A stretch of DNA of 64,000 bases, from contig OY741264.1 in assembly GCA_963514095.1 (NCBI GenBank), positions 31,465,598 to 31,529,597 on the forward strand, given 5' to 3'. A program made the position numbers and the translations under genes. The notes below the pieces were generated by a model, which did no database searches, was not told the DNA's origin, and saw only the letters and a list, made by a program, of their open reading frames with translations. This DNA is from Eutrigla gurnardus (lineage: Eukaryota; Chordata; Actinopteri; Perciformes; Triglidae). Of this stretch, positions 31,269 through 44,729 are shown piece by piece (the stretch's first letter is position 1; each line of letters begins with the position of its first letter).

Positions 31269-34200
31269 GCAACACAGTTATGGATGATGGATTCTCCCAT
31301 CTCGGGCCATAAAGGACAGGGTTCCGGATTAACCCATTACTTCCACGCTGTCATTTGTATTTTGCTTTGAACTTCAGCTCCAAATAAAGCGGCAGGTCTA
31401 CAACTACTCCCTGTTTCTCTGCTCTTCGGCGTGAGTCCAGAAGGAGTGCTGCTTGCTGAATGTAACAGGGGGAGGAAAATACTTGTTGGCAAACGAAATG
31501 GAAAGTTCATTTGAGGGGAATAAAGACATGCTAATGAGGAAAACAGTGGAGAAGCGATGAAGGAGGTCCAGAGGGAAGGAAGAAAGAAAAAAAAAAAAAA
31601 TCTGTTGACCGAGAGGTTTCAAGGAAATCTTTTTCCAAATGCTTCAAAGGTTGCGAAAAAAAATACAGATCTGCAGGTGCGTCAAGACAAATGTGTTTAC
31701 TGATGCTTCATCATACACCAGCTGTCACGCCAGGAAATTACAATTTGCAAGACGGATAACAGATGTCCACCCTCTATGAAACGTTCGTGATGTCGGGCCG
31801 TATAGATTTGCGAGCAACAGGGGCTGACGGGATCGTCACAGCCCATTTCATGTCCAAGGTTGCTTTTCCATTACCTCAGCCGTTACCTAGGACTTTCCAT
31901 GTATTCATATCTGTTCTCATCCTTTCCATTAGAGCCGGTTGTGGGCTGCTAATATAACACGACTTCTTTGCTGTTTACAAAGGCTGCAGCTGTGATATCA
32001 TCATTATCCTGCAGTTTTCTGGTATGACTAAAGATGGGTGTGAATTGTAAACTGTAATCATAAGAGATGATGATGGGGATTTTCTCTGTTCGGTGTCAAA
32101 GTCTCTTGAGGCCATCAGAGAAGAGTATTTGGACCCCATGTGGTGTCTATGAAATCCCTCTCCCTCTGTGTGTGTTGTAATCCGAGCTTCTCTGTGCTTT
32201 GTTAACACATCTCAACACTGTTAGCTCTGTCAGCACCGTTGCCTTTGATTGCTTTGCTAGCACCGTTAGCTGAGAGCCGCCGGTTCAGCCATTGCCATGC
32301 TGAGGCACTAGATATGCTATGAATTTAAAATTTAGCACCTTTAAGGCTAATATTAGTTAATAATTTACACAAATAGAATATGTGGAACAAAACAACCAAA
32401 AGGTCAATATTCACGACATAGAACATTTGGTCACTCGTTTGCTGGATGTTTGGATTTTTGATGTTTGGATTTTTCCTTCGCAAGCTTTCATTCTCTTTCT
32501 CTAAATGCCGTTTGTTGCCTGGCAGCTGATGTGAAAACTGTCCAGCTCAACTGAGTGTGAACAAACATGCAGGAGGAAAATATGTGAAAATAACAGATGT
32601 GTCAGAGAAAATGAAAGCTGTAATTAGTGCCACTGGCGCTTGTACAAGGTAGATATAAGCTGCATACCAATTGGAATTTATTTAGAAATAATTGTCAGAT
32701 CACCCTTTCATTTTGAAGTTCTAGCATGAACGCCATAATTTTCGCAAAAAAATGAATGAAAGTTTGCACTTTCAAGTCCAGAAGTCAACATATATAATGA
32801 TTTAGCCTGAACACATACAGGACTGACAATCAAGTTTTAAAATCATATTAAAGAATATATATTTGGGCAAAAAAATGTGGATACCCCAGATTGGCCGATA
32901 ATATTTTATTGCATAAGGGAAAAAAATCAAGTACATAGACCTCCAATAATTCCTTTCAATGTAATGAACTGGTGAACATTATGGAGCGTTTAGCGGTTGC
33001 AGTTGGTGGAGACCAAAACAGAGCAAGAAGGAGAGTGAATACTGCACTTGGATCAGTCTTTTGGCCACAAACACGACTACAAATTAATGTTTTACATTGC
33101 TCCATATGAGCAACTGTTTGCTAAAGCATTAGGTGCATCAACCGTATGAGGCAACATTGTACCAGGGAGTTGTTTACAGCTTGCTTTGCTGCCCTCAAGT
33201 GGCCAAGAAAAAAAAAATCAGCAGATGCAGGTTGAAAATGCATTCAATCACAAGGCTGAAGATATTGAACTACATGAAAATTATACTTAACGGGTCTTTA
33301 GAAACAAAGTATGTGACTCACTGCGTCTGCATGGACTCCGCATGTCTCCACACGCAGCAGGAAGAGAAGGAAGTCACGCTTTCTGACTGAAAATGTGACA
33401 GCAGTAATTAACGTCCGCATCAACTCAAGTGACAACCTCGTTCTGACCACCGCTTTGAGCTGACACATGTAAAGATTAATGACAGACTGCTTATGATACT
33501 TGCAGCCTTTGAACTGTCGATCATTTTGAACCTGACCCAAGCAGACGAGAGAGAGAGAGAGATAGAGAGAGATGGAGAGAGAGAGACAGATGGGGAGCGG
33601 AGAGATTATGTAGTCCACATTATGACAAAGTTATCAAACTTTCATTGGTGTCACAAGGCCACGTTTACTGTCGAAATGAGTTCTTGACATCAGACGCCAG
33701 TGGGTCTTTTTTTTTTTTTTGGTACTTGTAATTGCCTGTGGTGCTCCGTCAGCTATTTTTAGCTCCCCTGTTGCTTAGAGAAATACTCCATTTGGAGCCC
33801 AGCGACTCCCCTCTGACATCCACTAACCTTCCTCACCTCCATCCTGTGTTGTCAATAACCAAACGACATTAGCAACAGTGACATATGGAGGGGACGTCTC
33901 ACTGAAACGCGACTCATCATCTTAAATAAGCCTCCAGAAGCAGCAATCATTACAAGGACAGATAGATATTCAGCTTCGCAGCAGTTACACCCACTCATCA
34001 GTGTCTTTGCCTGCAGACATAAGCTAGAATTAAGTACAGTGGCTGAATATTAAATAAAATGAGGAAAATCACACCCATGTAATCTTTTTAACCTGCGTTA
34101 GGGATTTTCTCTAAATGGTAAATCCTCAAATATAAAATATGTTGAAATTCATCTGCTGCATCTCATCCAATCCAAACAAGCTATTCAAAGTAATGACAAA

Positions 34201-35611
34201 TATCTGAAGCATATGATCCATTTCTGCAGCTTTAAGTTACATTTCTTTAACAGTAAATTGGACTGGTGGTAAACTGCTAGCTCCAACGTCAAACATGAAG
34301 AATCACGCCCAGTTTAAAGCCACAGATGAGAGATATACAGGACCTTTTAAATGAAATGTTAAAGAAAACGATTGACTGAATAACTTTTCATGAAAACATA
34401 TTCTTCAATTTGCCATATTTTACATTAAGACAATATATTCTCATTTTTTAATAATTAAATCAGTTAAATGAACACATTATTTCACCCTCTCAAATGCAAA
34501 ATTTGCATTGCATATAAAATATGTAAACTGTACTTATTTTGACAAGATAAAAAAACCTCTTCATGATATTATTTAACAGTGAAATCACAATGTTCCTTAT
34601 GAATAAGAACCCTTGAAACCAGATGGACACCATCATCAATGTTTTATTTTGAAAGTAAGCTTCCTCTGCTTTTGTCAAATGTAAATGTTACAGAGACTCA
34701 AAAACATTTTAAAAAGCTGGTTTTGAAGACAGACAATTTTCCGACTGGTAAAGAAGATACCTGGAATCTCACAGCACAAGTTTAGAGAGTGAATGACGCG
34801 CAAACAGAGACTTCTCAGTCGGGGTGCAGTCGTACGTTGACGTGGCGTGTAAATATACCGACACATGGAAATGTACAAACAACACATGAGATGTGAGAGA
34901 CCACTGAGTTGGTGTTTTTTTAAATGCAAATATATTTTCATAAACCTGCAAATATATTTTCATAAACCATCATCTGGGTTTGCGATTTAAAATGTCCACC
35001 AGCTCAGAAACACCATATGCTACAGCAGATAATGTACGAGTTTATGACTGCGACAGTTTAAAATGCAGGAGGAGTGTTTTCTTTGGAGATAAGGCCTATT
35101 GTCCTTCTGTCCCACTGACACAAGGATTTGATTACCTAGGCAAGGTTTCCAGATCCTCCCTTCTTGACTTAGTGCACATTTTAGAAAGCAGACGTGTCCT
35201 TAGCCAGAGGCTAAAACTTTAACAAGTGACATGCACTTGTATGTTTCACATTCCTGCTCATATGTTTTTCAAATCGCATTTAAAACAGGTGTAAAAAAAT
35301 AAAATAAAAGTCACTATGACTCCAAACACCCCTAATCTGTGAATAAAAACATGATTTTGCACCATAAAAGCCACATGAATGCATTTTTCAGTCATTTCAT
35401 TTTCTAAATAATTGTAAAAAATAAAAAAGGCCCCACTGCATGTGAATAGTTTCAAATAAAATATATATACAAATTCCTTCAGGCCTCAAAATCAAACTGT
35501 ATAAAACCACTGATTCCATGTGTGCATCACTTCAATCATTCATAAGTCATGAAAAATCATTTCACATTCTCACACCATGTATATAAAAGTTTCCCAGCTT
35601 CGTTACCATGG
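31269..35611. other. Intergenic interval pamr1 - slc35c1
   Basis: No exon recognised on either strand. Seen: an A run at 31588-31600, a (GA)n-rich stretch at 33547-33590, a T run at 33707-33720, a 17-bp direct duplication (aaatatattttcataaacc) at 34928-34968, and a repeat-like block at 32161-32330. The part next to 35611 is AT-rich and probably the 3' UTR of slc35c1. Confidence 0.45.
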
Positions 35612-36192
35612 TTACACTCCCATATTGCCTTTCTCCCCTGGCAGCAGTTTTTCCTTCGCTGAGTCCTGAGGCTCTCTGTGGGGAGTTTTCTTCATTTCCA
35701 GACTTTTGACCCAAGTGTAAGCCGACGAGCCGCCGAGAACCATCATGTTACTGGTCCACCACAGCAGGCTTTTACTGGAGGAGTTGTACATCACCGCGAT
35801 GACAGTCTGCGCGCAGGCCTTCGCCGTCCCTGAGACGTTGTGCGTGAGCGGACTGGTGAACTTAATCTGGAGGCCTGTGACGTAGCCAATGGCGAAACCG
35901 AACACTCCTCCCAGCGTCATCATGCCCCAAAATCCCAAGTCGGTGAGGCGGCTGAAGCTCGAGAGACGGTTCAAGTCCCCGAACATGAGAATGAGCGGGG
36001 TGAACAGGACGCAGGCATTGATGTTGTTGTAGTAGGAGAGCTTCCAGATGTTTCCGTCCACTGCTGGCATCACCTTCTTAGTGTAGATGGCGTTCAGAGA
36101 GACACAAGCGCTGGCCAGGACACCAAAAAAGACGCCGGACCAGGAGAGGGACCCTGCTACACCTTCCTGGTCCACACCGAGCCAGAATCCAC
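35612..36192 (-). CDS. slc35c1: slc35c1 exon 2
   Basis: Opens GGFWLGVDQEGVAGSLSWSG, then ASACVSLNAIYTKKVMPAVD and KLSYYNNINACVLFTPLILM. The conserved core GFAIGYVTGLQIKFTSPLTH and NVSGTAKACAQT follow, then SNMMVLGGSSAYTWVKSLEM, a short cytosolic tail and a stop at 35612-35614. The loop after AVMY reads NSSSKS where human has YEETKS. Confidence 0.97.
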
Positions 36193-37296
36193 CTGAGAAT
36201 ACATGGACACAAGCAGGACTGTGTTACCAGAAATACACAATAACGCATGTTTAACAACAGACTTCCAGACTTCCAAATATGCCAATGTTGCGTACATGTT
36301 ATATTTATTGGATTTGTGCCACAGTTTTAAGCCAAGAATTTAAATATGTTATAAATTCAGGAGCAAAATGTCACTTTTTTACCAAGTTCCCAGAGTCAAA
36401 GGGCATATCCTGCAATTGTTTTGTTGTTTTGTTTATAAAAAGAGAAAAAAATCACATTAGGCCTACATGTATCTCACATTACATGTATACCTGAATTATT
36501 ACAATTTAATAAAAGCAGAGAAACAGCAAATTGGCACGTTAAGAGATACTTAATGTGTGGTTAATAAAATTACCAAAAAAATGCTTGTCATGTCTCACCA
36601 TAAAAATATCAACTTTATGAATGATGTTTGTTATAATGTCATATATGTTGTATAATATACATTTTTTAATATTTCTACATTTTTTTCAGCTTCTATCAAG
36701 AGTCCGTCCAAATGCAAAGTGACACATAAATAATTCACACAGCAGCATTGGAGATAAAGACATGTCAACATACCCAGGATGATCCCACAGCACAGAATGG
36801 CTTGCAAAGACGTGGTCTGCTTCAGGATGACGTACGACAACAGCACGTTGAAGACCGTGCTGAGCGATCGGCCCACCGTGTAGAAAGCCACGCCGACGTG
36901 TTTCAGGCACAGGTTGTTGAAGGTGATCATGCCGATGAAGACGACGGACAGCGGCAGCACCTCGCGCGACGTCTTCAGGTCGAATTTGACCGACGGGAAG
37001 TCGATGAGTCCCGGGCACAGTCTGGACAGCAGCTGCATGAGCCAGCACAGCAGGACCGTCACCACGCACTGGTAGAAGGTGACGAACAGCGGCGCGTCCA
37101 GGTCCCGGTTGTCCAGCAGGTAGTTGTTGAGGAACACCATTGTTATCGAGACGAACCAGTAAATCGCGACCACGGCTCCTATTTTGACAGCCCGGTATAT
37201 GAAGGTCTCGCCGCCATGTTCCCCCTGGCCCAACGCGTCCGAGCCGGCTAGAGCCATCCTCAAGATGACGGACCGCTTCAGCTGCGTCCTGTTCAT
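35612..37296 (-). CDS. slc35c1: GDP-fucose transporter 1, two-exon gene
   Basis: Golgi membrane antiporter importing GDP-fucose for fucosyltransferases (human loss causes LAD II/SLC35C1-CDG). Exons 36774-37296 and 35612-36192, intron 36193-36773 with gtatgt...ctcag borders, phase 1. 367 aa against 364 in human. The start MNRTQLKRSVILRMAL matches human MNRAPLKRSRILHMAL, so it is preferred over an upstream in-frame ATG at 37377. The end ...KGNMGV matches human ...SAMGV. About ten hydrophobic segments of the drug/metabolite transporter fold. Hallmarks: FVTFYQCVVT, LPLSVVFIGMITFNNLCLKH, VGRSLSTVFNVLLSY, FWGMMTLGGVFGFAIGYVTG and LTHNVSGTAKACAQT. Confidence 0.97.
36774..37296 (-). CDS. slc35c1: slc35c1 exon 1
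   Basis: Residues 1-174 plus one base. It carries the cytosolic N-terminus, TM1-5 and the segments FVTFYQCVVTVLLCW, VVFIGMITFNNLCLKHVGVA and VGRSLSTVFNVLLSYVILKQ. The donor CTGG|gtatgt is at 36773. High-GC exon in an AT-rich neighbourhood; the + strand ORF across it is a shadow. Confidence 0.97.
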
Positions 37297-37389
37297 GATT
37301 ACGGGGAAAGAAAAGAACAAACAGCCGAGGTTAAAGACTGTAGCATTTACACGAGCTAACGTGTAGCTACAGGCCACCGGCTAACTATA

Positions 37390-37450
37390 CGATACAAACA
37401 TGACGACCCTCTTCCGCCAACAGCGACGTCAACGCCACATCCGGTCTTGT
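37390..37450 (-). promoter_or_regulatory. Putative slc35c1 core promoter
   Basis: About 100-150 bp 5' of the slc35c1 start there are, on the minus strand, an ETS-type site CCGGATGT (37437-37444), a CRE-like TGACGTCG (37424-37431) and a second ETS-type GCGGAAG (37411-37417), with no TATA box. ETS plus CRE sites at start-proximal position are typical of TATA-less housekeeping promoters. Identified by motif only. Confidence 0.5.
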
Positions 37451-38699
37451 TTTTCCAGAATAAAAGTACATCTACGCATATCTAACACCGGCTAAAACTA
37501 GTTTGCACACGCATACAAAACAAAACAACAAATCAATCAAACCATACTTTCACATTTGGAGACTCAATATTCATGAACTTAGGCGGTTTAGCGGCTAGCA
37601 AGACGAGGCGTGATCAAAATTCACACTTTTTCGACCACTAAGTCTCGTGGCTTCTACAGTTAAAACATGACACTATTTCAACATAATGCCGTCATTATGC
37701 TGACAACAGTTATTATTAATAAGTTCGTCCACTGTGCGTGTGTTGTTGCCGTCGAACTCATTTGTTTTAAAATTCCCGACTTTTATATTGAAGGTAGACG
37801 CTCCAGCCGGAATCTCCTTAAGCGTGACTACTTCCTTGTTTGAACAAACTTTTTTTTTTTTTAAAAGAGATAGTGTCCTCGAGAAAAATATAATCAATGA
37901 TAACACTATTGTCCACATATTATACACGATTCTTATAATTATGTATCCCCCCCACCGCTTCTAGTAACTAATACGTTTTCCCTGCCAAAAAGTATTAACA
38001 CCTCGCCTTGTCATTTCTCTGGATTAGATCGGCCTTTATGAATAACTGTTTAATAAGGGCTTTACCTTTAGTCGTCGTAGATTGCTCTGTATATGATAAA
38101 CAAATCTTGTTGTTTTAAGCTTGTCCTACCCCTCATGAACCCCACACACAACATGCCTAACCACAGTGCATGGAGGGACATCATAACATAATATATCACT
38201 GATATAATGCAATACAATCCAATGCAATAGCCATAGAAACCTGTCAGGAGAGGAGGAAGTCTACCTGATGATCTGCTCTAAACTTGAGCGAACAAATCCA
38301 GGAAGTAATCCAAGCCAAGGAAACAAGAGTATTAAACCTTACAACCTATGTGGCTTACACCGAACAGTGAATGTTTAATTAGAATAAAGCCTCGCCTCTA
38401 GAAGCAGAATAGGAGGGGACACAAAGGAGACAGAGCACGGGCTGCGGTTATGCCAGTTTTTCAGGTCCAGCAGGTCCACATCCATCTGTCTGACCGACAA
38501 CTGTTGATATAACACCATCAATGTAGCTGTGACTGTGCATCTGTTTACAGAAGGGTGAAGGAAAGGTAAAGGAAATAAAAGTATGTATTTACATTTAATA
38601 AAATATCCACACTAATACAAAAGCTTAAATAGATATATGTAAACCATGATTTTAATAACATTTCACTGTATACGCATGATCTGAGAACATGTCTGGCAC

Positions 38700-38763
<64 letters not shown>

Positions 38764-41700
38764 TACATTTGATTTAATAAATTATTTAAATTACAAGGTA
38801 AAATAACTCAAATTTATCCTATCCACGTGATATGAGTAAATGTATCTGTTACCACTACAAAAACTTGCAGTTGAGCATTTATTATCCAGGTTTTCACATT
38901 ATCCCTGCAGCCCTAATACTGCAATGAGTGGATGTTTAAAAAAAATTATCTTGAAAAATGTCAAGTATCAACTTTAGGGTTTAATTTTAAATAAATTAAG
39001 ATGTTTGAATACGCGATTCATTATTGTAGTTTTAATTCATCCAATGTAAAAACTCCTAAATTAATTAAATTACACCTAGATGTACCTCAACAACAAAAAA
39101 AAACCAAAATGTTTTCACTATGAATTTTTTTTTTTTTTTCTGCCTGTTTAATCTTCCTATCCTGGACAGCAGCAGCAGGCATTCACGATTCACCAATAAC
39201 TGTACTGAAGCCTCAAGGCAGCAGGTGGCAGCAGATAATCAATGTTGATTATGTGGCTGCAGGATTATGAACTCAGTCACCAAAGTCCTGCAGACATATT
39301 GTAGTTGCTGTTGATGATGAGCATAATTTGTTTTGAGTAGTGAATGAAACATTACATAATGGGAAATTAGTATTTTTCAAAAATCAAAAACAACTCAAAA
39401 CAACACTTTCCTGTATGACATATTGCTGTTTTTAATAAACCAATCTTTTCATCCATCTGTGAACTGACTTACCACACATTTATACACTATTTAGCTGCCT
39501 GCTTGCTTTAATGCTAAATTCTTTATTTTTTGTTTGTTTTGTATATATTTATGTTAACGTTCAGTATTCCCGTGTGTATTTGGATTTCCTTTCCAAACCT
39601 TGTAACAAACGCCATCTTCCTGCTGCCATCCCTCAGTTGCAAAGCCTGCTCAGTTGCTGGGAAATTGCCGAAAGCGAAGGTCTGTCTTTTGGGGTTACGT
39701 TTTCTGCAACAGAACGCAGCAACGCCCGTGGACTTGCTCTCAGCAAGGATGTAAAACTCCATCATCGTATTTGTGCAGTCTGACTCAGTCCGTCCAGCAC
39801 ATCCATCAGGGGATGTCTGACCCCTCGTCGTGCTCCCTTTTTGCTCGGGCTTTGGAAAGGGGAGAAATGCCCCGCCGGAGCTTTCTCGTAAGGAGGTCTG
39901 ACTCCATGACCCCTGTGAGCTGGGGAGATTGTCTGCACTTTATTAGGAAGCACAAAAAAAAAATAATGGGAGGGAAGATACCCCTGGTGGAATAATGGAT
40001 CACGGATGCTCTGCAGCATCGACACTGCACATCATTTTAGTGAAATGCTCATGTCTCGGGGGAAAAAAGCACGTGTGATTCATAAAATAATGAATTACAA
40101 GCTTCAAAGATGCTATGTTATAGCCCCTAGACCAGTGATCTTCATCAGGGGGTCCCTGATTTTCTTCCAAAAATACACAGTTATCCATATACTGTATACA
40201 ACCTTTCATAAGCAAGTATAAATCTTGCTATTTGTTTAATGTTATGTTGTGAAATTGTGATGTACAATCGCCAATAAAGAATTAGAATATGTTCTATAAA
40301 TATATAAATCTGTCAACAATTATTCTTTTAAATGTCTTAGCATTGTATACATTACAAAGTACTTTAATTCATAGCACTTTAGGCTGCACTCCATATTATT
40401 ATTGGCCCGGTTTAATGAGCAACACAATTTTATACAATATGCAATACGGGTCCCTCCACCGTGTCCTTCCGTGACCTTTCAATATACAGAACAATTATTG
40501 TGAGCATAATGTTGAATTCTTTAATGACAAAAAGATATTCATTGAAAGTCACCACGGTATATGTACTGACTCAACGTAAGCATCACGGGTATAATTGGCA
40601 GACGTATCTCTCAACCCTTCTACAGATGTGAACATCTCGTTAAAACAAACATCCGTGCTGACAGCCACTTGATAATCCACATGACGAATACCCCCCCAAA
40701 GACTCCTCTGCTGCTTTTTGCTCTAGTTTCCTAACATGAGACACGGTAAATGTCGAGTCAAATCACGTCAGTTTTATTCATACAAAAATCACAAATTTGC
40801 ATCGTGGGGCTTTAGAGCCTCTATCCTTAGACCCTTGATTGGATAAGGAAAAAAACACCCTAAAAACATTGTGAAATGGGGAAAAAAACACATTAAATCA
40901 ACCCATGAAAAGGTTAATCCAGTAGTCAATGTTTGAAAGGCGTCATGAGCAGTGCAACAACTGGAATAGAGGCAAAAACAAACAAGTAAATCCAGCAAAC
41001 AAAGCAGAGGGAAAGCCAAGAAGCCACACACACACACCTAAACTGGACCAGCTGTTCATAATAGCACAGCAGTGAGTTCAACAGGTGCAAACATACCAAG
41101 TCCAACACAATTTTGTGCAGAAAATTGGAATAATTCCCCCCATCTTCCTCCAACCATTTAACAGTGCCCGGTCTACAATGACGCACACCTGTTCCCACTG
41201 TGCAGCAACATAACAAAAAGGCATCCAATCATACTTTTCACCTTTCAACAAATCTGCTCTGTAGAGCAGCGTCAAAACAGTGAAAACCAGCTATTTTGTA
41301 AGAATTGGCTGATGCATTATTAATGTGTACAGGGCTCAGTGAAGTCGAGGAAGCAGCCTTTCTCCCAGACCAAACACAACAGAGCTGCCTTCTACTGGAA
41401 CCACTGGTTTTTATGATTAAAGACGGCGGTATCGTTAAACGAGCCTGCCGTGGCTACAGCGGCGGTGATACCGCGTGGCTAACCCCACGCCTGTGTTGTG
41501 CTGGTCTACAGGTAATTGCTGTTCGTAATTAATTTTCTGGCAAGTGAGAGTGAACGGATATTAGGTCACGAGGGTGAGCTGCGTGGTACAGTCCGCAGGG
41601 CGGCTTCATTTAAAACACATAATCCTACTTTGTGGACCAAAGTTGGGTTTTTCCTCTCAGCTATACTGATTGTTAAGACTTTCATTTCCCCGCGGTTGTA

Positions 41701-42435
41701 AGAACCTCTTATTTATCGCCGAGTGAAAAGAAAGAGCAGGAGGTCCCCTCCTCAAGAATACTTCCCCTACGATCGGAGTGTTAAAGCCGGCCTGAAGGAA
41801 AGACAGAAAAAAAAGGACAAAACATAAAAATGTAACACTGAGTTATAAATTGGCCCTGTTATGTATGTTGTTTGACTGAAGGGTTGGAACGGCAGCAGTA
41901 AGTACACAGTCGCACAGTAGTGAGTTTGTGCCCTGGATTTCATGAACAATAGGCCCTTTTTCATGCAGAAGTCATTTTGACACCAGGTGTACTGTTCCAT
42001 TTAGTTGGGCAAGGGCCCGGTATTGTGCATGTTGACTCACTGGAATGTCTGTGAAACACTTAAATAGAATGTGAATATGAATTATGGCCCCAGTGACACA
42101 CATTTTGACCTTTGTTGTGTGACAAAACGGTCCAAAGATAGCATCTCTTAAACAGTAGGCTACAACTGGTGCCTCCATTTATATATTCTATGGGTTGAAG
42201 CAGGATCGTCTGATGTACAGATAATGTGCCAAAGACTTAGTCGCATGAATATTTAAAAACAGACCGTTTGTCTGAGACACAAATCTCAGTGATCGTCACT
42301 GTTGTTCACGCAAGAGAGTCAGCTAGCATTCAGACTCGTAAAGATGTGTTTTTTCTCTTATATGTCATGTTATGAAAGACAAAAACACCCTTACTTTTAA
42401 GTCAGATGTGACTTATTGTTTATCTTTTTACAACA
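37451..42435. other. Gene-free interval 5' of slc35c1
   Basis: No exon recognised. Seen: T run at 37851-37862, the TAA microsatellite at 38703-38762, A and T runs near 39090 and 39125-39140, and open frames at 39480-40030 that show no family features. An inverted pair gcggtatc (41425) / gataccgc (41468) lies in a GC-richer patch. Confidence 0.4.
38703..38762 (+). repeat. (TAA)n microsatellite
   Basis: About 19 perfect TAA/ATA units. Confidence 0.95.
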
Positions 42436-42867
42436 CTAAAGCTGTGTCCCAATCACCTTTGATTGCCTAGCAACCAGCTTTGACAGCTGGTTGACAGGAA
42501 GGAGCATAGTAGTAGTAACTTATGTTGTATGATTAAAATGGAGCCAGCGATCGTATTTTATTCTTTTTATTATATATCATGATGAAGGATGTGGCACCGC
42601 TGTGTGATATATTTCATGTAAGAGTGCAATTTCTGCCACATCTCCCGCTGCTGATCTGCCTGCGTTGCTCGTTGCCATGATGATTAAAGTCCAAATTGGC
42701 ACCGCCATGCAATGAATCTTGAATAAGGGTTGGGCCACGAAGGATCCATCAGCTGGATTCCCTCGAATCTGGGAAAAGAAGATCGCATTTTGAAAGGAGT
42801 CTTCGAAATGGGACGCATTTGGTCTTCAAATCCACCAAGGGTGGACGCTGAATTGGGACAAAACTAG
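42436..42867. mobile_element. Miniature inverted-repeat transposon, hAT-like
   Basis: The left end taaagctgtgtcccaat is matched in reverse by the right end ctagttttgtcccaattc. Ends of the form GCTGTGTCCCAATTC are common on fish hAT-type miniature elements. Length about 430 bp, no ORF; target duplication not resolved. Confidence 0.5.
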
Positions 42868-43017
42868 CAAGACCAGGAACCCCAACCAGTCCTGTTGCCG
42901 TTCTCATTATAGACCATTTCAACAGAATGCCATTGCTAGGCAACACCTTGAGTCCACGTTTACTTCCTGTCAGCTGATACACTACAACAAGGAAGTGATA
43001 AAAAGGCTGAAGGGTAT

Positions 43018-43830
43018 GTAACTGAACTCAATGGTCCGGTTCAGATCAACCTGGAGCCGGATGATGATAAAACCTGCAGAGATGAAAGTGGACTTCAGGA
43101 GGAGACCCGAGCCTTCACGTTGCTGGGATCCGCCCTCTCCCAGGACCCCAAGTGGACTGCCAACATAGACACAAACAGGAAAAAAAGGCCCAGCAGAGGA
43201 TATACGCTTCCTGCTCCAGTTCAGGAAGTTCACTCAGCCTCAGGGATCAACGCTGCAATTATCCAGGCTGTTCTTCACGTCTTCTCTTCTTCTTGATGCG
43301 AGCCTGCCCTCAATCCAAGACCGACACACCTCGAGAGTCAGGAAACATCACTGCAGACGCTTTCCACCCGGGACATAAGCCTGTTTCAGCTTCTACCCTC
43401 TGGGGGGCGCTACAGAACACAGAATGGCAAAAACAACCAGATACAAGAACAGTTTCTTCCCCACAAGCCATCACTGCTAATCAGTCACACAATGCTCCCG
43501 CTGCAGATTATACAGTTTACAGTTGTTCATGCAGAATTTGATTTTTAACATGCACAGATTATCTGTCACTGTCGATAAGAATCCTACACACTGTAGGATA
43601 CAGTATATAGACATGTTTCCATGTTCATACTGATTATAATCATCCAGACTATATAGCCATGGTCACTGTTTATTTCTTTGCACTAGTCGTTTTGTTTACA
43701 ACTTCCAGAACATAGACATCTTATTTATAGCATCTTTTACTTCCTTTTCTGGAGGGAACATTGAGAGAGAAGCAAAAATAATAAGAACCGAGTGAAATTC
43801 CGTGTATGGCTAAATAAAGCTGATTCTGAA
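43018..43830 (+). mobile_element. LINE (Rex1/L2-like) 3' part with decayed reverse-transcriptase C-terminus
   Basis: Frames shift between blocks, but the + strand still reads LGSALSQDPKWTANIDTN, then KKAQQRIY (next frame) and HPGHKPVSASTLWGAL. This follows the order of the LINE C-terminal region (LG..IS.DLKW..N.D...KKAQQR.YFLR ... FHPGH.LF.LLPSGRR). The 3' end is gtgaaattccgtgta then taaataaagctgattctga, a normal LINE terminus. Frameshifts show it is dead. Confidence 0.75.
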
Positions 43831-44383
43831 TGCTGCAGCGTCTCGAGCTTAATCACCGTCATGTCTTGTGTGCGCTAGCTAATGATATAGGATAGATGAT
43901 TAGCACCAATGTAAATCATTGAGGCAAACTGCAAGGCATTAGCACACGGTCAAGTCTCGGACCGACCATATCATTAAGTCCAGCCAGTTATAATCTGAGC
44001 CATTAACAAATTGCTCTTGTTATAATTGCAGTCTCATCAGTGAAGGTACTTTGGTCATGTATCATGATGTAGCTATCTTCAATTGAGCTGTATGCAGCTG
44101 CAGACAGAGCCGTGAACGTTTTGGTCAAAAACATTAGAATTTTGCATTAGTGCCAGTTTTATCTTAAAGTTAATGGTCAATCCCAGTAAAAACCATCACA
44201 TCTGTTGTTTCACCTTTTTGACAGAAACATGCTTCCATTAAAAAAATGTAGTTAATGTTTTTTTTTGTTCAACTAAATTAATAATAAATGTGTTTTTTTC
44301 CTTGTTTCTGGTCTCCTAATAACCCTTGCTTCTTGGTTCTTTGAGTCATAAATTCCAACCAACGTGCTATTTAGTACACTTAA

Positions 44384-44725
44384 AGGTTGTATCAGCGATT
44401 CTGGGCCGAAACATAAATTATCACATTCATCTGTTTTTACCTCACGATCCGCTAGCTGCCCGCCCCATAAGCAGGCCGTTAAAAAAACGCGTCTCTCTCG
44501 GCAGCCTAGGCTCCGAGATCGCACACAAAAACAAATGGTACTACCAACACCTTAAAAGCAAAATAAACAGTGTTCCAACCAATCACAGACAAGGGGTGGG
44601 TGGCACGTTCATGAAAATGCACGTCCATGATCATTTTCAAAACACGGGAGGGAGGGGCTAGCTGGCTCCGTTTGTTTTGGATCTCGCAACAGAAGTGAGG
44701 GCAACCAGAATCGCTGATACAACCT
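44384..44725. mobile_element. TTAA-flanked miniature transposon (Kolobok- or piggyBac-type MITE)
   Basis: TTAA at 44380-44383 and 44726-44729 flanks perfect terminal inverted repeats AGGTTGTATCAGCGATTCTG plus G (left) and its reverse complement (right). 342 bp, no ORF. A TTAA duplication limits it to piggyBac- or Kolobok-type; the ends differ from the element at 17492. Confidence 0.85.
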
Positions 44726-44729
44726 TTAA

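Noticed and set aside
36748..37251. Long plus-strand open frame (167 codons) across slc35c1 exon 1, and another at 35840-36196
   Set aside because: Antisense shadows of GC-rich slc35c1 exons. The minus strand has the family match, splice sites and phase; the plus-strand products are low-complexity in Q/E/R/H.
39511..40030. Overlapping open frames of 70-110 codons on both strands
   Set aside because: No domain, splice or start context; consistent with chance frames in moderately GC sequence.
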